This document shows positions 7,057 through 16,762 of a stretch of 64,000 nucleotides of DNA, one piece after another; position 1 is the first letter of the stretch; the number at the start of each line of letters is the position of its first letter. A program made the translations under genes and the position numbers. The notes under the pieces were generated by a model. It saw nothing but the letters and a program-made list of their open reading frames with translations. It ran no database searches and was not told where the DNA came from. The DNA lies in NCBI GenBank assembly GCA_017461725.1, contig JAFTXG010000018.1:93488-157487 (forward strand), written 5' to 3'. The stretch is from Lachnospiraceae bacterium (lineage in GTDB: Bacteria > Bacillota > Clostridia > Lachnospirales > Lachnospiraceae).

Positions 7057-10000
7057 ATGTTACCTCGTTTTAGTGTGAAAAAGTCGATTACGGTCTATGT
7101 GGCGGTGGTGATCATCATCGTGTTGGGCATCGTGTCCTATACCAAGATGACTCCTGACCTGCTGCCCAATATGGACCTGCCCTACATCATGATCATGACC
7201 ACATACCCGGGTGCGACGCCGGAGGAGGTGGAGACCACGGTGACCAAGCCGCTGGAGCAGTCCATGGCGACCCTGGAGAATATTTCCAATATCTCCTCCA
7301 GTTCCAGTGAAAACTATTCCATGATCATGCTGGAGTTTACGGAGGACGCCAATCTCGATACCGTTGCCGTGGATATCCTGCAGCAGATCAGCCTCTTGGA
7401 GAGCGCGTGGGGCGATATGGTGGGAACGCCCTACATTCTGAAGCTGAATCCCAGTATGCTGCCGGTGCGCACCGCCGCGGTGGATATGGAGGGCATGGAG
7501 GTGGCGGAGCTGTCCGCATTTGTGGACGAGGTATTGATGAATAAGCTGGAGGGCATTGATGGCGTGGCCAGCATCTCCGCCAGCGGTATGCTGGAGCAGG
7601 TCATGCATGTGGACCTGAACCAGGACAAGATCGATGTGCTCAATGACAAGATTGCCGAACTGATCGACGAGCAGTTTGCGGAAGCGGAGGAAGAACTGAA
7701 TAAGGCCTTGGCCGAGGTGGAGAATGGTCTGGCCGAACTGGAGGCCGGAAAAGCTGAGTTGGAAAACGGCAAGGCTCAGCTGGCGGCGGAGCTGGCGAAG
7801 GCGACGGCGGAGATGGATGCCGGACAGATGGAACTGATCTCCACAAAGATGGGACTGCTGGACACCAAAATACAGTTGAACAGTGCGCTGGAGGATATTG
7901 CGACCACCGAAAAGACGCTGCTGGAACTGAAAAATTTACTGGCGAAATTCAAAGCGGCTGAGGCGGAGCTGAAGGCGCAGGTGGATACATTGACGGAGCT
8001 GGTGAAAAACTCCGAGGAGCTGAATGCCCTGAAAGTGGCCTATGAGGCGGCCATTCAGGAGATTAAGGACCGGGTGGATTTGACCGAGGAAGAGCGGGAA
8101 GCGCTGATCAAACGGATCACCGAGTCGGAAGAGTATCAGCAGATGCTGAAGGGACTGGCGCTTTTAGCGGAGAGACTGGAGGAGCTGGGACTGACGGAGG
8201 AATCCCTGAAAGAAGTTTACAATCAGTTAAAAACCAGCTATGACCAGACGAAGGCCGAGATTGAGAAGATCAAAGAATCGCTGAGCTCCATGGGATACAG
8301 TGAGGCTGACCTGGATGCTGCACTGACTGAGATCAGCGCCGGAAAGAACCAGATCAATTCCGGCATTTCTCAGATCGATCAGGCTATGGGAGGTTTGGCG
8401 GACGGAACTACCCAGCTGAAAGAGGCCAAAGCTGTTCTGGAACAGAAAAAGATTGAGAGTATTTTCCAGATGAGTGATGCCTCCACCCAGCTGATCCTGG
8501 CGGAAAGCCAGTTAAATACCGCGTTGGAGGAGATTAAGGCCGGACTGGAGCAGATGGAGCAGACCAAGTCCGATGCCCTGGAAAAAGCGAATCTTTCCAA
8601 TACGATCACCATGGATATGGTATCGCAGATCCTGACCGCCCAGAACTTCTCCATGCCTGCAGGCTATGTGGAGGATGAGGACGGAGTGTCCTATGTGGTC
8701 AGTGTGGGTGACACCTTAAATTCCCGGGAGGAGCTGGAAAATCTGCTCCTGTTTGATATGGGGATGGAGGGAATGGACCCGATCTATCTCACTGACGTGG
8801 CAGATGTATATATGACCGACAATTCCGGCGAGATCTACGCGAAGACCAACGGAAATAACAGTGTCATGCTGTCCTTCTCCAAGCAGTCCACCTACGCGAC
8901 GGCGACGGTCAGCGACAACATTACCGAGAAGTTTGAGGAACTGGAGGCAGAGTACCCCGGATTGTCCTTCACCGATATGATGGATCAGGGTGACTATATT
9001 TATATCATTATCAATTCGATTACTGACAGCTTGCTGTGGGGAGCGGTGTTTGCGATCATTATCCTGTTTGTATTCCTGAAGGATATCCGCCCCACCTTTA
9101 TCACCCTGTGCAGTATCCCGATCAGTGTACTGTTTGCGCTGGCACTGATGTATTTCTCCGGCGTGACCCTGAACATGATCTCCCTGTCCGGTCTGGCCGT
9201 GGCGGTAGGTATGCTGGTAGACAATGCTGTCGTTGTTATTGAGAACACTTACCGATTGAGAAATAAGGGCGAGTCGGCCGTCAAGGCGGCAGTTTCCGGA
9301 GCGGCGCAGGTATCAGGAGCGATTGCCTCCTCCACATTGACGACAGTCTGCGTATTCCTCCCCATCGTGTTTGTGGAGGGCCTGACCAGACAGCTGTTTG
9401 TGGATATGGCACTGACCATCGGCTATTCGCTGATCGCCAGCTTGATCATTGCCCTGACGCTGGTGCCGGCCATGGCAAAGAGCATGCTGAAAAATACCAA
9501 GCCCCACAAGAGTCCCATCATGGACCGGATGCTGGGCGGCTATCAGAAACTGCTGGTGTTCTGTCTGAACCATAAGTTCGTTGTGCTGCTGCTTTCTGCG
9601 GCGATCCTGGTGGGCTCCGCGGTGGCACTGATCAATAAAGGCTTCACCTACATGCCGGATATGGAGATGGATCAGCTGTCCGGTACGCTGACCATGCCGG
9701 AGGGAAGTACCCTCGCTGACACCGCGGCGATGGCGGATGAGGTTGCATCCAGAATCCAGGGTGTCGAGGGAGTTGGAACGGTGGGAGCCCAGGTTTCCGG
9801 CTCATCCATCTTAAGCGGCTCCGCCGATGTGGATACCACGACGGTATCCCTCTACGTGTTGTACGACGAATCCTCCAAGCGTACCGGCGATGAGATCGTG
9901 GCTGATCTGGAGGGCATGTTTGACGATCTGGACTGTGAGGTGACCCTCTCCAGTACCTCCAGTATGAATTTGTCCGCACTGGGCGGTTCCGGTGTAAGCA

Positions 10001-11103
10001 TCAATCTCTACGGGGAGGATATGGAGCAACTGCAGGAGACGGCGAAGGAGATGGCGGCGATCCTGGGGACTGTGGAAGGAATCGCAGAGGTCTCCGACGG
10101 TATGGAGGAAGCGGACCCGGCGATCCGTATCGTGGTGGATAAGGAAAAGGCCATGAAGCATGGACTCACCGTCGCGCAGGTGTATATGGAGATCGCCGGC
10201 GCACTGCAGACCGAGACCACATCCACCAATGTGACCTGGGACGGCTATAAATATGACATCATGGTGGGAAGCGGCGAGAGCGGCAGGACACCGGATGATA
10301 TCCATAACTATGTATTTACGGTAACGAAGCAGGACGGCACCGAGGAGGACGTCGCCCTCGCGGATATCGCGGAGATCAAAGACACAGAAACCTTGAGCAC
10401 CATCTCCCGCCAGAACCAGCGCAGATATTTGACCATCACCGGCGGAATTACAGAAGGATACAATGTAACCAACGTGACTTCCGATGTGCAGGAGGCGCTG
10501 GCCTCCTATGAGCTGCCGAAGGGCATGTCCATCGAATACACCGGCGAGAATGAGACCATCATGGAGGCCTTCGGGCAGCTGGGTCTGATGCTCCTGCTGG
10601 GCGTATTGCTGGTATACCTGATCATGGCAGCCCAGTTCCAGTCCCTGAAATCGCCGTTCATCGTCATGTTCACCATCCCGCTGGCGTTCACCGGAGGCTT
10701 CCTGGCCCTGCTGATCACCGGCATGGAGCTCAGCGTAATCTCCCTGATCGGATTTGTCATGCTGTGCGGTATCATCGTAAACAACGGTATCGTGCTGGTT
10801 GACTATATCAATCAGTCCCGGCTGGACGGTATGGAGAAGCGGGAGGCGATCGTGGATGCCGGTGTGACCCGCATGCGCCCGATCTTGATGACCTCCATCA
10901 CCACCATCCTCGGTCTGGTCGTCATGGCCATGGGTGTGGGAACCGGTTCGGAGATGATGCAGCCCATCGCCATCGTCTGCATCGGCGGTCTGACCTACGC
11001 GACGCTGATGACCCTGTTCGTGGTGCCGGTGCTCTATGAGATGATGAACCGAAAGGATATGATCAAGATCAGTGACGAGGAGCTGGAGATCAGCTCGCTG
11101 TAA
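7057..11103 (+). CDS. RND family efflux permease with large coiled-coil insert
   Basis: Proton-driven RND exporter of the HAE1/AcrB type, 1348 aa compared with about 1040 for AcrB. There is an N-terminal helix at residues 12-32, a first porter region with a long insert of heptad-rich coiled coil at about residues 205-530 (AEAEEELNKALAEVENGLAE and similar), a TM block with GMLVDNAVVVIENTYR carrying the proton-relay Asp, a second porter region, and a second TM block with GIIVNNGIVLVDYINQ. The start at 7057 has GAAAGGGA upstream. No membrane-fusion adaptor or outer-membrane channel gene is adjacent, as expected in a single-membrane cell. The coiled coil may replace the adaptor (inference). Substrate unknown. 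Confidence 0.9.
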   Translation: MLPRFSVKKSITVYVAVVIIIVLGIVSYTKMTPDLLPNMDLPYIMIMTTYPGATPEEVETTVTKPLEQSMATLENISNISSSSSENYSMIMLEFTEDANLDTVAVDILQQISLLESAWGDMVGTPYILKLNPSMLPVRTAAVDMEGMEVAELSAFVDEVLMNKLEGIDGVASISASGMLEQVMHVDLNQDKIDVLNDKIAELIDEQFAEAEEELNKALAEVENGLAELEAGKAELENGKAQLAAELAKATAEMDAGQMELISTKMGLLDTKIQLNSALEDIATTEKTLLELKNLLAKFKAAEAELKAQVDTLTELVKNSEELNALKVAYEAAIQEIKDRVDLTEEEREALIKRITESEEYQQMLKGLALLAERLEELGLTEESLKEVYNQLKTSYDQTKAEIEKIKESLSSMGYSEADLDAALTEISAGKNQINSGISQIDQAMGGLADGTTQLKEAKAVLEQKKIESIFQMSDASTQLILAESQLNTALEEIKAGLEQMEQTKSDALEKANLSNTITMDMVSQILTAQNFSMPAGYVEDEDGVSYVVSVGDTLNSREELENLLLFDMGMEGMDPIYLTDVADVYMTDNSGEIYAKTNGNNSVMLSFSKQSTYATATVSDNITEKFEELEAEYPGLSFTDMMDQGDYIYIIINSITDSLLWGAVFAIIILFVFLKDIRPTFITLCSIPISVLFALALMYFSGVTLNMISLSGLAVAVGMLVDNAVVVIENTYRLRNKGESAVKAAVSGAAQVSGAIASSTLTTVCVFLPIVFVEGLTRQLFVDMALTIGYSLIASLIIALTLVPAMAKSMLKNTKPHKSPIMDRMLGGYQKLLVFCLNHKFVVLLLSAAILVGSAVALINKGFTYMPDMEMDQLSGTLTMPEGSTLADTAAMADEVASRIQGVEGVGTVGAQVSGSSILSGSADVDTTTVSLYVLYDESSKRTGDEIVADLEGMFDDLDCEVTLSSTSSMNLSALGGSGVSINLYGEDMEQLQETAKEMAAILGTVEGIAEVSDGMEEADPAIRIVVDKEKAMKHGLTVAQVYMEIAGALQTETTSTNVTWDGYKYDIMVGSGESGRTPDDIHNYVFTVTKQDGTEEDVALADIAEIKDTETLSTISRQNQRRYLTITGGITEGYNVTNVTSDVQEALASYELPKGMSIEYTGENETIMEAFGQLGLMLLLGVLLVYLIMAAQFQSLKSPFIVMFTIPLAFTGGFLALLITGMELSVISLIGFVMLCGIIVNNGIVLVDYINQSRLDGMEKREAIVDAGVTRMRPILMTSITTILGLVVMAMGVGTGSEMMQPIAIVCIGGLTYATLMTLFVVPVLYEMMNRKDMIKISDEELEISSL

Positions 11104-11113
11104 GTTAATAAAT

Positions 11114-11190
11114 GGGGCGGCTTCAAAATAGCGGTTCAGTTTGATTGCAAAAGATCGTGCCGTTTTGAAGCCGCCTCATTCTTAATTTTT
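11114..11190 (+). terminator. terminator after RND gene
   Basis: A 13-bp perfect stem, GGCGGCTTCAAAA (11116-11128) with TTTTGAAGCCGCC (11163-11175), followed by a T-rich tail. The 34-nt loop is long for a terminator. Confidence 0.65.
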
Positions 11191-11316
11191 ATCTGCCGTA
11201 GTGAAACAAGATTGCACTTCCGACAATATTCGTGTATAATTATTTCCATCCAGGTTGTTGCAAAAGGCAAAGATTCGTGAAGGTTCCATTTTGCAATGTC
11301 CATGCAGGGGGAAGCC

Positions 11317-12282
11317 ATGAATATTGTCTTGTTTATCGTGTTCATCATCATATTTGCCGGAAATAAGAAGGACCGCAAGAACAGTGATCTGTTCAAGTGG
11401 CTGTTAAAATTATATATCGGTGTCACGATCCTGGGCGCGGTTATCCCGTCACCGATTTTCTGGATCATTGCGATTGCCATGATTGCTATTATCGTGATGA
11501 AGAAAAACGAGGATAAAAAGGCGCAGAGCAGCCATCAGAAAGGCGAGGCGAAGAAGACTCAGAGCAGCTATCAGAAAGCTGATTATGACCGCATGAGGCG
11601 GGAATGGGAGCAGAGAAATCGACCGGGCAGTGGACAAGCGACGAGTAAGACTGAGACAAAAAATGCTGGAAACGCCACTGGCAGTGCACAGAATACTGGC
11701 AGCTACAGCAGCATTCAGACGAACTACAGTACCCAGGGCAGCTACACCCCCTACACCGCCAGCAAGATCCTTCCCAAGCCTCTGGGCAGGAGAAATAAGA
11801 TCATCAGTGCGTTTAATGATCGGTATGACCTGAGCCTCACTGAGGCGGAGATCCACCGTATCGCGGAGGCTTCCTATGTGTCGGAGGCCTGGAAGCGCGA
11901 GGTGGAGTCCATGACTGCCAAGTATGAGACGGAGGGGCAGTGGTTTGCCGGCCCCACCGACTGGCTGCGCGTGTATATTTACGCATTTTATAATCAAAAT
12001 ATTTCTTCGGATTTCTCCCTGCAGGAGCAGATCTGCTTTGAGACGCTGGACGAGGTCATGGCTTACGCCTGCGCGATCCCGGATGCGACTATTGAGGAGC
12101 GCATTCAGCGGATCAATGATCGTTACTTTACTCGTTTCAATGAGATGTCCTTCATGATCGCCTACCGTTTCCTGCAGCGAAAGGGACGCAATTATGATCT
12201 GTCCAGACCTGATCTGGTGAAAAATGTGGATCAGGAGCTGGAGGAAGCGCTGAAGAAATACCAGACTGCCGGAGGAAGATAG
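11317..12282 (+). CDS. unknown protein: two membrane helices, linker, conserved C-terminal domain
   Basis: Family not recognised. 321 aa: two hydrophobic segments (residues 2-17 and about 28-50), a charged segment with a repeated QSSxQK motif, a Ser/Thr/Gly/Gln-rich flexible linker (about 90-150), then a folded-looking domain of about 165 residues beginning KILPKPLGRRNKIISAFNDR, with aromatic patches (WFAGPTDWLRVYIYAFYNQN). Its ATG has AGGGGGA at 11306-11312. The N-in/C-in hairpin would leave the large domain in the cytoplasm if the loop is outside. It lies between terminators and appears monocistronic. Confidence 0.7.
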   Translation: MNIVLFIVFIIIFAGNKKDRKNSDLFKWLLKLYIGVTILGAVIPSPIFWIIAIAMIAIIVMKKNEDKKAQSSHQKGEAKKTQSSYQKADYDRMRREWEQRNRPGSGQATSKTETKNAGNATGSAQNTGSYSSIQTNYSTQGSYTPYTASKILPKPLGRRNKIISAFNDRYDLSLTEAEIHRIAEASYVSEAWKREVESMTAKYETEGQWFAGPTDWLRVYIYAFYNQNISSDFSLQEQICFETLDEVMAYACAIPDATIEERIQRINDRYFTRFNEMSFMIAYRFLQRKGRNYDLSRPDLVKNVDQELEEALKKYQTAGGR

Positions 12283-12379
12283 AGAAGTCCGGGAAGATGG
12301 ATGTGGTGAAACCGGATAGGGGAAATGCCCGGAGCAGAATGTGAAGAGATTGCAGTCCTGGCGCGAAGGAGGGGATGGT

Positions 12380-12655
12380 ATGCTGCTGAAATTATTGAGT
12401 ATCTGGCTGATCGTCATCAATCTGGTGGGATTTATTCAGATGTACGTGGACAAGCGCAGAGCAAAGAAAGATAAGTGGCGTATACCGGAAAAGCAGCTGT
12501 TTCTGGTGGCCCTCATCGGCGGAAGTGTCGGATCAATCCTGGGAATGCAGATGTTCAGACATAAGACAAAGCACAAAAGCTTTGTGATCGGGATGCCGGC
12601 GATATTGATTCTGCAGATAGTGGTTGTGGCTGTGATTCGGTACAGTTTGTATTGA
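12380..12655 (+). CDS. DUF1294 family small membrane protein
   Basis: A 91-aa protein with three hydrophobic segments and the DUF1294 signature: YVDKRRAKKDKWRIPEK, then GGSVGSILGMQMFRHKTKH. The ATG at 12380 is preceded by AGGAGGGG; an ATG five bases earlier is out of frame. The function of the family is unknown. It lies about 100 bp after the preceding two-TM gene. Confidence 0.85.
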   Translation: MLLKLLSIWLIVINLVGFIQMYVDKRRAKKDKWRIPEKQLFLVALIGGSVGSILGMQMFRHKTKHKSFVIGMPAILILQIVVVAVIRYSLY

Positions 12656-12730
12656 CTAGCTGACAAATAATCAGATTTGGAAAGTGAAATGATCATATCA
12701 GATCGGATTTTAACGACAGACGAGTATAGA

Positions 12731-12763
12731 AAAATCGAGGGCCATTTCAGCCCTCGATTTTTT
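12731..12763. terminator. bidirectional terminator between DUF1294 and CBS genes
   Basis: ATCGAGGGC (12734-12742) pairs with GCCCTCGAT (12750-12758), with an A-run before and a T-run after, so it can act on both strands. The stop codon of the minus-strand CBS gene lies in the loop. Confidence 0.8.
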
Positions 12764-13166
12764 CGCGCTGTGCCTTCTCGGAAAGATAGGAAATCACACC
12801 CTTTCGGGTCAGGATGCCGCAGAGCACGTTGCGGCAGTCGACAATCGGCACAAAGTTCTGATTCAGGATCGCCGCCAGCACAGTCTGGTCATCGGAGTCC
12901 ATGGACAGGGCCGGACAGAAATCTCTTCGCAAAATGTCTTTGATCCGGTAGTGCTCCAGCTCCCGCCGGTCTGTGGTCTCCAGCACCAGCAGGTGGCGAA
13001 GAAAGTCACCCTCGGTGATGCTGCCTACATAGTGCTGGTTGGCATCCAGTACCGGGATCGCTGTGTACCCGTGTCGGGTCATGATTTCCAGTCCCTGGCG
13101 GACGGTGTCGTTCTCGTGCAGAAATGCGGTGAACACCTTCGGTGTCATGATCTTTGCAATATTCAT
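12747..13166 (-). CDS. tandem CBS domain protein
   Basis: 139 aa made of two CBS motifs (residues 1-62 and 70-135), each with a G-x-[IV]-T-x-[GK] type segment (VGSITEGDFLRHL and CGILTRKGVISYL). Stand-alone CBS pairs bind adenine nucleotides or cyclic dinucleotides and regulate enzymes or channels. GGAGG lies 6-7 nt before the ATG. No obvious partner gene is adjacent. The partner and ligand are unknown. Confidence 0.85.
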   Translation of the reverse strand: MNIAKIMTPKVFTAFLHENDTVRQGLEIMTRHGYTAIPVLDANQHYVGSITEGDFLRHLLVLETTDRRELEHYRIKDILRRDFCPALSMDSDDQTVLAAILNQNFVPIVDCRNVLCGILTRKGVISYLSEKAQREKIEG

Positions 13167-13345
13167 ATGATTCCTCCTTGGTGGAAGTAGTTGGATCGGA
13201 CGTTGATTGATATTTAAATTATAACACAGATGGGAGGAAAAAGAAGAAACGAAGTATGAATTTAGTATTAAGCTTGTATTACAATTCTGACGAAATTGTT
13301 ACAAATTGGGCAATACAGAAGACCGGTTCCAGCTGATCATGAAAA

Positions 13346-13372
13346 GGACCCTCAGAAATAAGTCTGGGGGTC
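13346..13372 (-). terminator. degV terminator
   Basis: On the minus strand, GACCCCCAGA and TCTGAGGGTC form a hairpin with a CTTTTC tail just downstream of the degV stop. Confidence 0.65.
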
Positions 13373-13419
13373 TTTCGCTAAAATGGGTTTGCAGCCGTCT
13401 CGCAACAGCATCAAAATAT

Positions 13420-14274
13420 TTACTCGCAGCGGAACACGCCGATACCCACCAGGCCGGGGCCGGTGTGGATCGCCAGACTGGCCGCAATCTGACCGCTGGT
13501 GATGATCGTTCCGTTCGGAACAGATTCCATGAGGGTCGTGCGAATGTTTTCTGCCTCCTCGGGGGCGCCACCGTTCATCAGGGCCAGCCAGACTTTCTCG
13601 CCCTTGGCCTTGGAGACCGCGGTGGTGAGCAGCTTTTTCAGACCGTTCTTCCGACCGCGGATCATGGAAACCGGATAATAAATGCCATCGTTGTTGCAGG
13701 AGATGATCGGTTTCAAATTCAGGGCTTCGCCGACAATGCCAACCACCTTGCCGATACGTCCTCCTGCCCGCAGATAGTTGAGGGTATCCATATAAAAGAA
13801 TACATGGGAATCATACAGACGGTCTTCCAGTCCAGTCAGTACGTCAGCCAGAGGCATACCCTTCTGAAGCTTTTCTGCAGCCCAGATAGCAAAGAAGCCT
13901 GCGCCGACGGAGATATCCTTAGTATCAAACACATGAGCCTCCATATCGGCCACATCTTCCAGAGCAAGATGAATGTTATTGTTGGTGGAGCTCAAGCCAC
14001 TGGATATGGTGATAAATAAAAGCTTTTCATAGCCCTCAGTGCGCAGCTGATTGATCAAATCCAGTGCCTCTCCAACATTCGGGGTGGAGGTGGTGGGCAG
14101 CTTGTCCGGGTAGCTGCCGTAAATATCGGACAAGGGGATGTCGTACCCGTCATTGCAGACACGGTCACTAAAGATAACTTTCAGTGGAAGAATGCGAATA
14201 TCCAGCTTTGCGGCCAGCTCCGGGGAGACATCACAGCCGGTATCGGCGATCACGGCAACTTTCTGACTGTTCAT
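13420..14274 (-). CDS. DegV family fatty-acid-binding protein
   Basis: 284-aa DegV protein. These bind a fatty acid and in Firmicutes can act as FakB, presenting exogenous fatty acids to a FakA kinase. Typical blocks are DTGCDVSPELAAKLDI, FSDRVCNDG, ISSGLSSTNNN and DTLNYLRAGGRIGK. The start at 14274 has AGGAGG seven nt upstream; the 24 codons before it lack a site. It diverges from metY. No fakA is visible in the window. Confidence 0.88.
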   Translation of the reverse strand: MNSQKVAVIADTGCDVSPELAAKLDIRILPLKVIFSDRVCNDGYDIPLSDIYGSYPDKLPTTSTPNVGEALDLINQLRTEGYEKLLFITISSGLSSTNNNIHLALEDVADMEAHVFDTKDISVGAGFFAIWAAEKLQKGMPLADVLTGLEDRLYDSHVFFYMDTLNYLRAGGRIGKVVGIVGEALNLKPIISCNNDGIYYPVSMIRGRKNGLKKLLTTAVSKAKGEKVWLALMNGGAPEEAENIRTTLMESVPNGTIITSGQIAASLAIHTGPGLVGIGVFRCE

Positions 14275-14582
14275 GGAAATCCTCCTGATATAGTTGCAGT
14301 ACAAGGTTGGCTGAAAAAAGGCACAGCTGCCGACCTTGTGGGGCAAGTGAATTGTTTGATGTAATAATCAATACTATGTAATATAGTATACCAAATATAT
14401 CCCGTTGTCAATGTGTCAACCGCACATTCAACTGTTTTTTCACAAATTAAACGGGAGCCGGGTAAGATAAACATACTGCTGTCGGCAGATGAAAAAAATG
14501 CGAAAAAGTATCGCCAACAAAGAAATATCGTGGTATACTGTTAGCAATCATACCTAAACCTACTACATAAGGAGTAATTAAG
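14275..14582. promoter_or_regulatory. degV-metY divergent intergenic region
   Basis: 308 bp, no gene. For degV (minus) there is an extended -10, TGGTATACT (14390-14385 core), with TTGACA 15 bp upstream. For metY (plus) a TATACT sits at 14534-14539 with a poor -35. A small CTGC-TGTC-GGCAG hairpin lies around 14476-14490. I looked for S-box and T-box signatures and saw none. Confidence 0.45.
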
Positions 14583-15866
14583 ATGAAACAGTGGAGACGT
14601 GAGACTAATTGTATTCAGGGCGGATATGTGCCGGGCAACGGCGAGCCCCGTATGATTCCGATCATTCAGAGTACGACATTCAAATATGACACCGGCGAGC
14701 AGATGGGAGCGCTGTTCGATCTGGAGGCTGAAGGGTACTTCTACACCCGTCTGCAGAACCCCACCAACGACATGGTGGCTGCAAAGATCTGTGAGCTGGA
14801 GGGCGGCAGCGCAGCGATGCTGACCGCATCCGGCATGTCCGCAGTATTTTTCTCCGTATTTAATATCTGCTCCGCGGGAGACCATGTGATCTCCTCCGCA
14901 GCGATCTACGGCGGCAGCTTTAACCTGTTCTCCGTAACCATGAAGAAGATGGGCATCGAGTTCACCTTCCTTGATCCCGACTGCACTGACGAGGAGCTGG
15001 AGGCGGCATTCCGTCCCAACACTAAGGCGGTTTACGGCGAGACCATCGCTAACCCCGCGCTGAAGGTACTGGACATCGAGCGCTGGGCAAACGCGGCTCA
15101 CGCACACGGCGTTCCGTTGATCATTGACAATACCTTTGCGACCCCCATCAACTGCAGACCTTTCGAGTGGGGCGCAGATATCGTGGTACATTCCACCACC
15201 AAGTACATGGACGGCCACGACGCGACGGTGGGCGGCTGTATCGTGGACTCCGGCAACTTTGACTGGATGGCTCACGCGGACAAGTTCCCCGGACTGACCA
15301 CCCCCGACGATTCCTACCACGGTATCACCTACGCAGAGCGCTTCGGCAAGGGCGGCGCGTACATCACCAAGGCTACCGCGCAGATGATGCGTGACCTGGG
15401 TGCTACCCCCTCCCCGATGAATTCCTACATCCTGAATATCGGTCTGGAGTCCCTCCATGTGCGCATGGAGCGCCACTGTGCAAACGCGCAGAAGGTGGCT
15501 GAGTACCTGCAGGCACACGATAAGATCGCGTGGGTTAAGTTCGCAGGACTGCCCGGCGATCAGTATTACGAGAGAGCGCAGAAGTACATGCCGAATGGCA
15601 CCTGCGGCGTTATTTCCTTCGGCGTAAAGGGCGGCAGAGCAGCGGCAGAGAAGTTCATGGCAGGCCTTAAGGTGGCGATGATCGCGACCCATGTGGCAGA
15701 CGCACACACCTGCGTATTGCACCCCGCATCTACCACTCATCGCCAGATGAACGATGAGGATCTGATTGCAGCAGGCGTAGGACCGGATATGGTTCGTATG
15801 TCCGTGGGTATCGAGCATATCGATGATATCCTTGCGGATATTGCGAGCGCGCTGGAGGCAGTGTGA
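14583..15866 (+). CDS. metY: O-acetylhomoserine sulfhydrylase / Cys-Met metabolism PLP enzyme
   Basis: PLP-dependent gamma-replacement or elimination enzyme of 427 aa. The PLP lysine is K207 in HSTTKYMDGH; other family blocks are EGYFYTRLQNPTN, IIDNTFATP and the C-terminal HPASTTHRQ. This form matches MetY-type enzymes, which make homocysteine directly from O-acetylhomoserine and sulfide; a methionine gamma-lyase function cannot be excluded from sequence alone. TAAGGAG lies 7-8 nt before the ATG. It is monocistronic, with a strong terminator just after. Codon use is strongly biased to C/G-ending codons, suggesting high expression. Confidence 0.85.
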   Translation: MKQWRRETNCIQGGYVPGNGEPRMIPIIQSTTFKYDTGEQMGALFDLEAEGYFYTRLQNPTNDMVAAKICELEGGSAAMLTASGMSAVFFSVFNICSAGDHVISSAAIYGGSFNLFSVTMKKMGIEFTFLDPDCTDEELEAAFRPNTKAVYGETIANPALKVLDIERWANAAHAHGVPLIIDNTFATPINCRPFEWGADIVVHSTTKYMDGHDATVGGCIVDSGNFDWMAHADKFPGLTTPDDSYHGITYAERFGKGGAYITKATAQMMRDLGATPSPMNSYILNIGLESLHVRMERHCANAQKVAEYLQAHDKIAWVKFAGLPGDQYYERAQKYMPNGTCGVISFGVKGGRAAAEKFMAGLKVAMIATHVADAHTCVLHPASTTHRQMNDEDLIAAGVGPDMVRMSVGIEHIDDILADIASALEAV

Positions 15867-15888
15867 GAAATAAAGAGTGAAAAATGAT

Positions 15889-15916
15889 AAATCCCGGCAG
15901 AAACCTGCCGGGATTT
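15889..15916. terminator. terminator between metY and the his operon
   Basis: AAATCCCGGCAG and CTGCCGGGATTT form a 12-bp perfect stem with a 4-nt loop. A- and T-rich flanks make it usable by both converging transcripts. Confidence 0.85.
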
Positions 15917-15952
15917 GCTGATGGTTAAAACAATTGCTGTGTAATTTATGGT

Positions 15953-16762
15953 TTACAGATCAACTTCCTTCAATCCATCCCCCGTAATCACCATCGCCGT
16001 CTCAAATCCACAATCTTTCGCCAGCTGCGTCGCCATCTCGTACCCGCACAGCAGTCCGTCACAGGCGTGAGTGTCGCCGGAGAGGATGATCTTTCCGCCC
16101 AGATCGTGGAGCTCCTTTAAGATAAAGGGAGCAGGGTAGGGGGTGACCCGGTAGCCTCTGCTGATGGCACCGGTGTTGATCTCAAAAGGCTTTCCGGCCT
16201 TGACCAGTTCATGGAGAGCGCCCAGTGCCGCTTTTTGGTAGCGTGGATGGGACTCGTCGAAGTATTTGCCGCCCTCATTAAACTTGGTCACCAGATCAAA
16301 ATGGGCGATAAACGTCGGGTCGTATTTCAGCACGGTGTCGGTCAGCACCTGGTAATAGTGCTCCGCATAGGCGTAGTAATCGCCGCCGTAGTAGGTTTCC
16401 ACATTCCGAACCATATCTGCCGCGGAATGGTCCACGCAGATGTAGTGCCCGTCCTTGAAGAATGCATGGACTGCACCGATCAGATACTCGTAATCGTAGT
16501 CCGGTGCGGCACACAGAGAGTCCTGCTCTATTCCCAGATAGATTTCAATCTGTCCGATGTATTTCTCCTTCAGACGGAGGACTTCCCGGCGGTATTCTGC
16601 ACAGGCCTCGGGGTTCATGCCGTAGGTCTCGGTCACACTGTAGGAGTGCCCGGAAAAGCCGATGGCAGTCATGCCTAGCTCGATGGCAGCCTGCACCATC
16701 TCCTCGGGGCTGTTTTTTCCATCACAGTATACGGTGTGTGTGTGGAAATTAGCTTTTATCAT
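15953..16762 (-). CDS. hisK: histidinol-phosphatase, PHP type
   Basis: 269-aa PHP-family phosphatase for the penultimate step, histidinol phosphate to histidinol. Metal-binding blocks are HTHTVYCDG (residues 7-15), GFSGHS, GIEQD, the later FIAHFD and the C-terminal SGDTHACD. It is the last gene of the his operon and its ATG overlaps the hisIE stop by 4 bases (ATGA), so it is translationally coupled. That context supports the histidine role over other PHP activities. Confidence 0.9.
   Translation of the reverse strand: MIKANFHTHTVYCDGKNSPEEMVQAAIELGMTAIGFSGHSYSVTETYGMNPEACAEYRREVLRLKEKYIGQIEIYLGIEQDSLCAAPDYDYEYLIGAVHAFFKDGHYICVDHSAADMVRNVETYYGGDYYAYAEHYYQVLTDTVLKYDPTFIAHFDLVTKFNEGGKYFDESHPRYQKAALGALHELVKAGKPFEINTGAISRGYRVTPYPAPFILKELHDLGGKIILSGDTHACDGLLCGYEMATQLAKDCGFETAMVITGDGLKEVDL

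Noticed and set aside
14275..14582. S-box (SAM) or T-box riboswitch ahead of metY
   Set aside because: No recognisable conserved core and no terminator before the gene.
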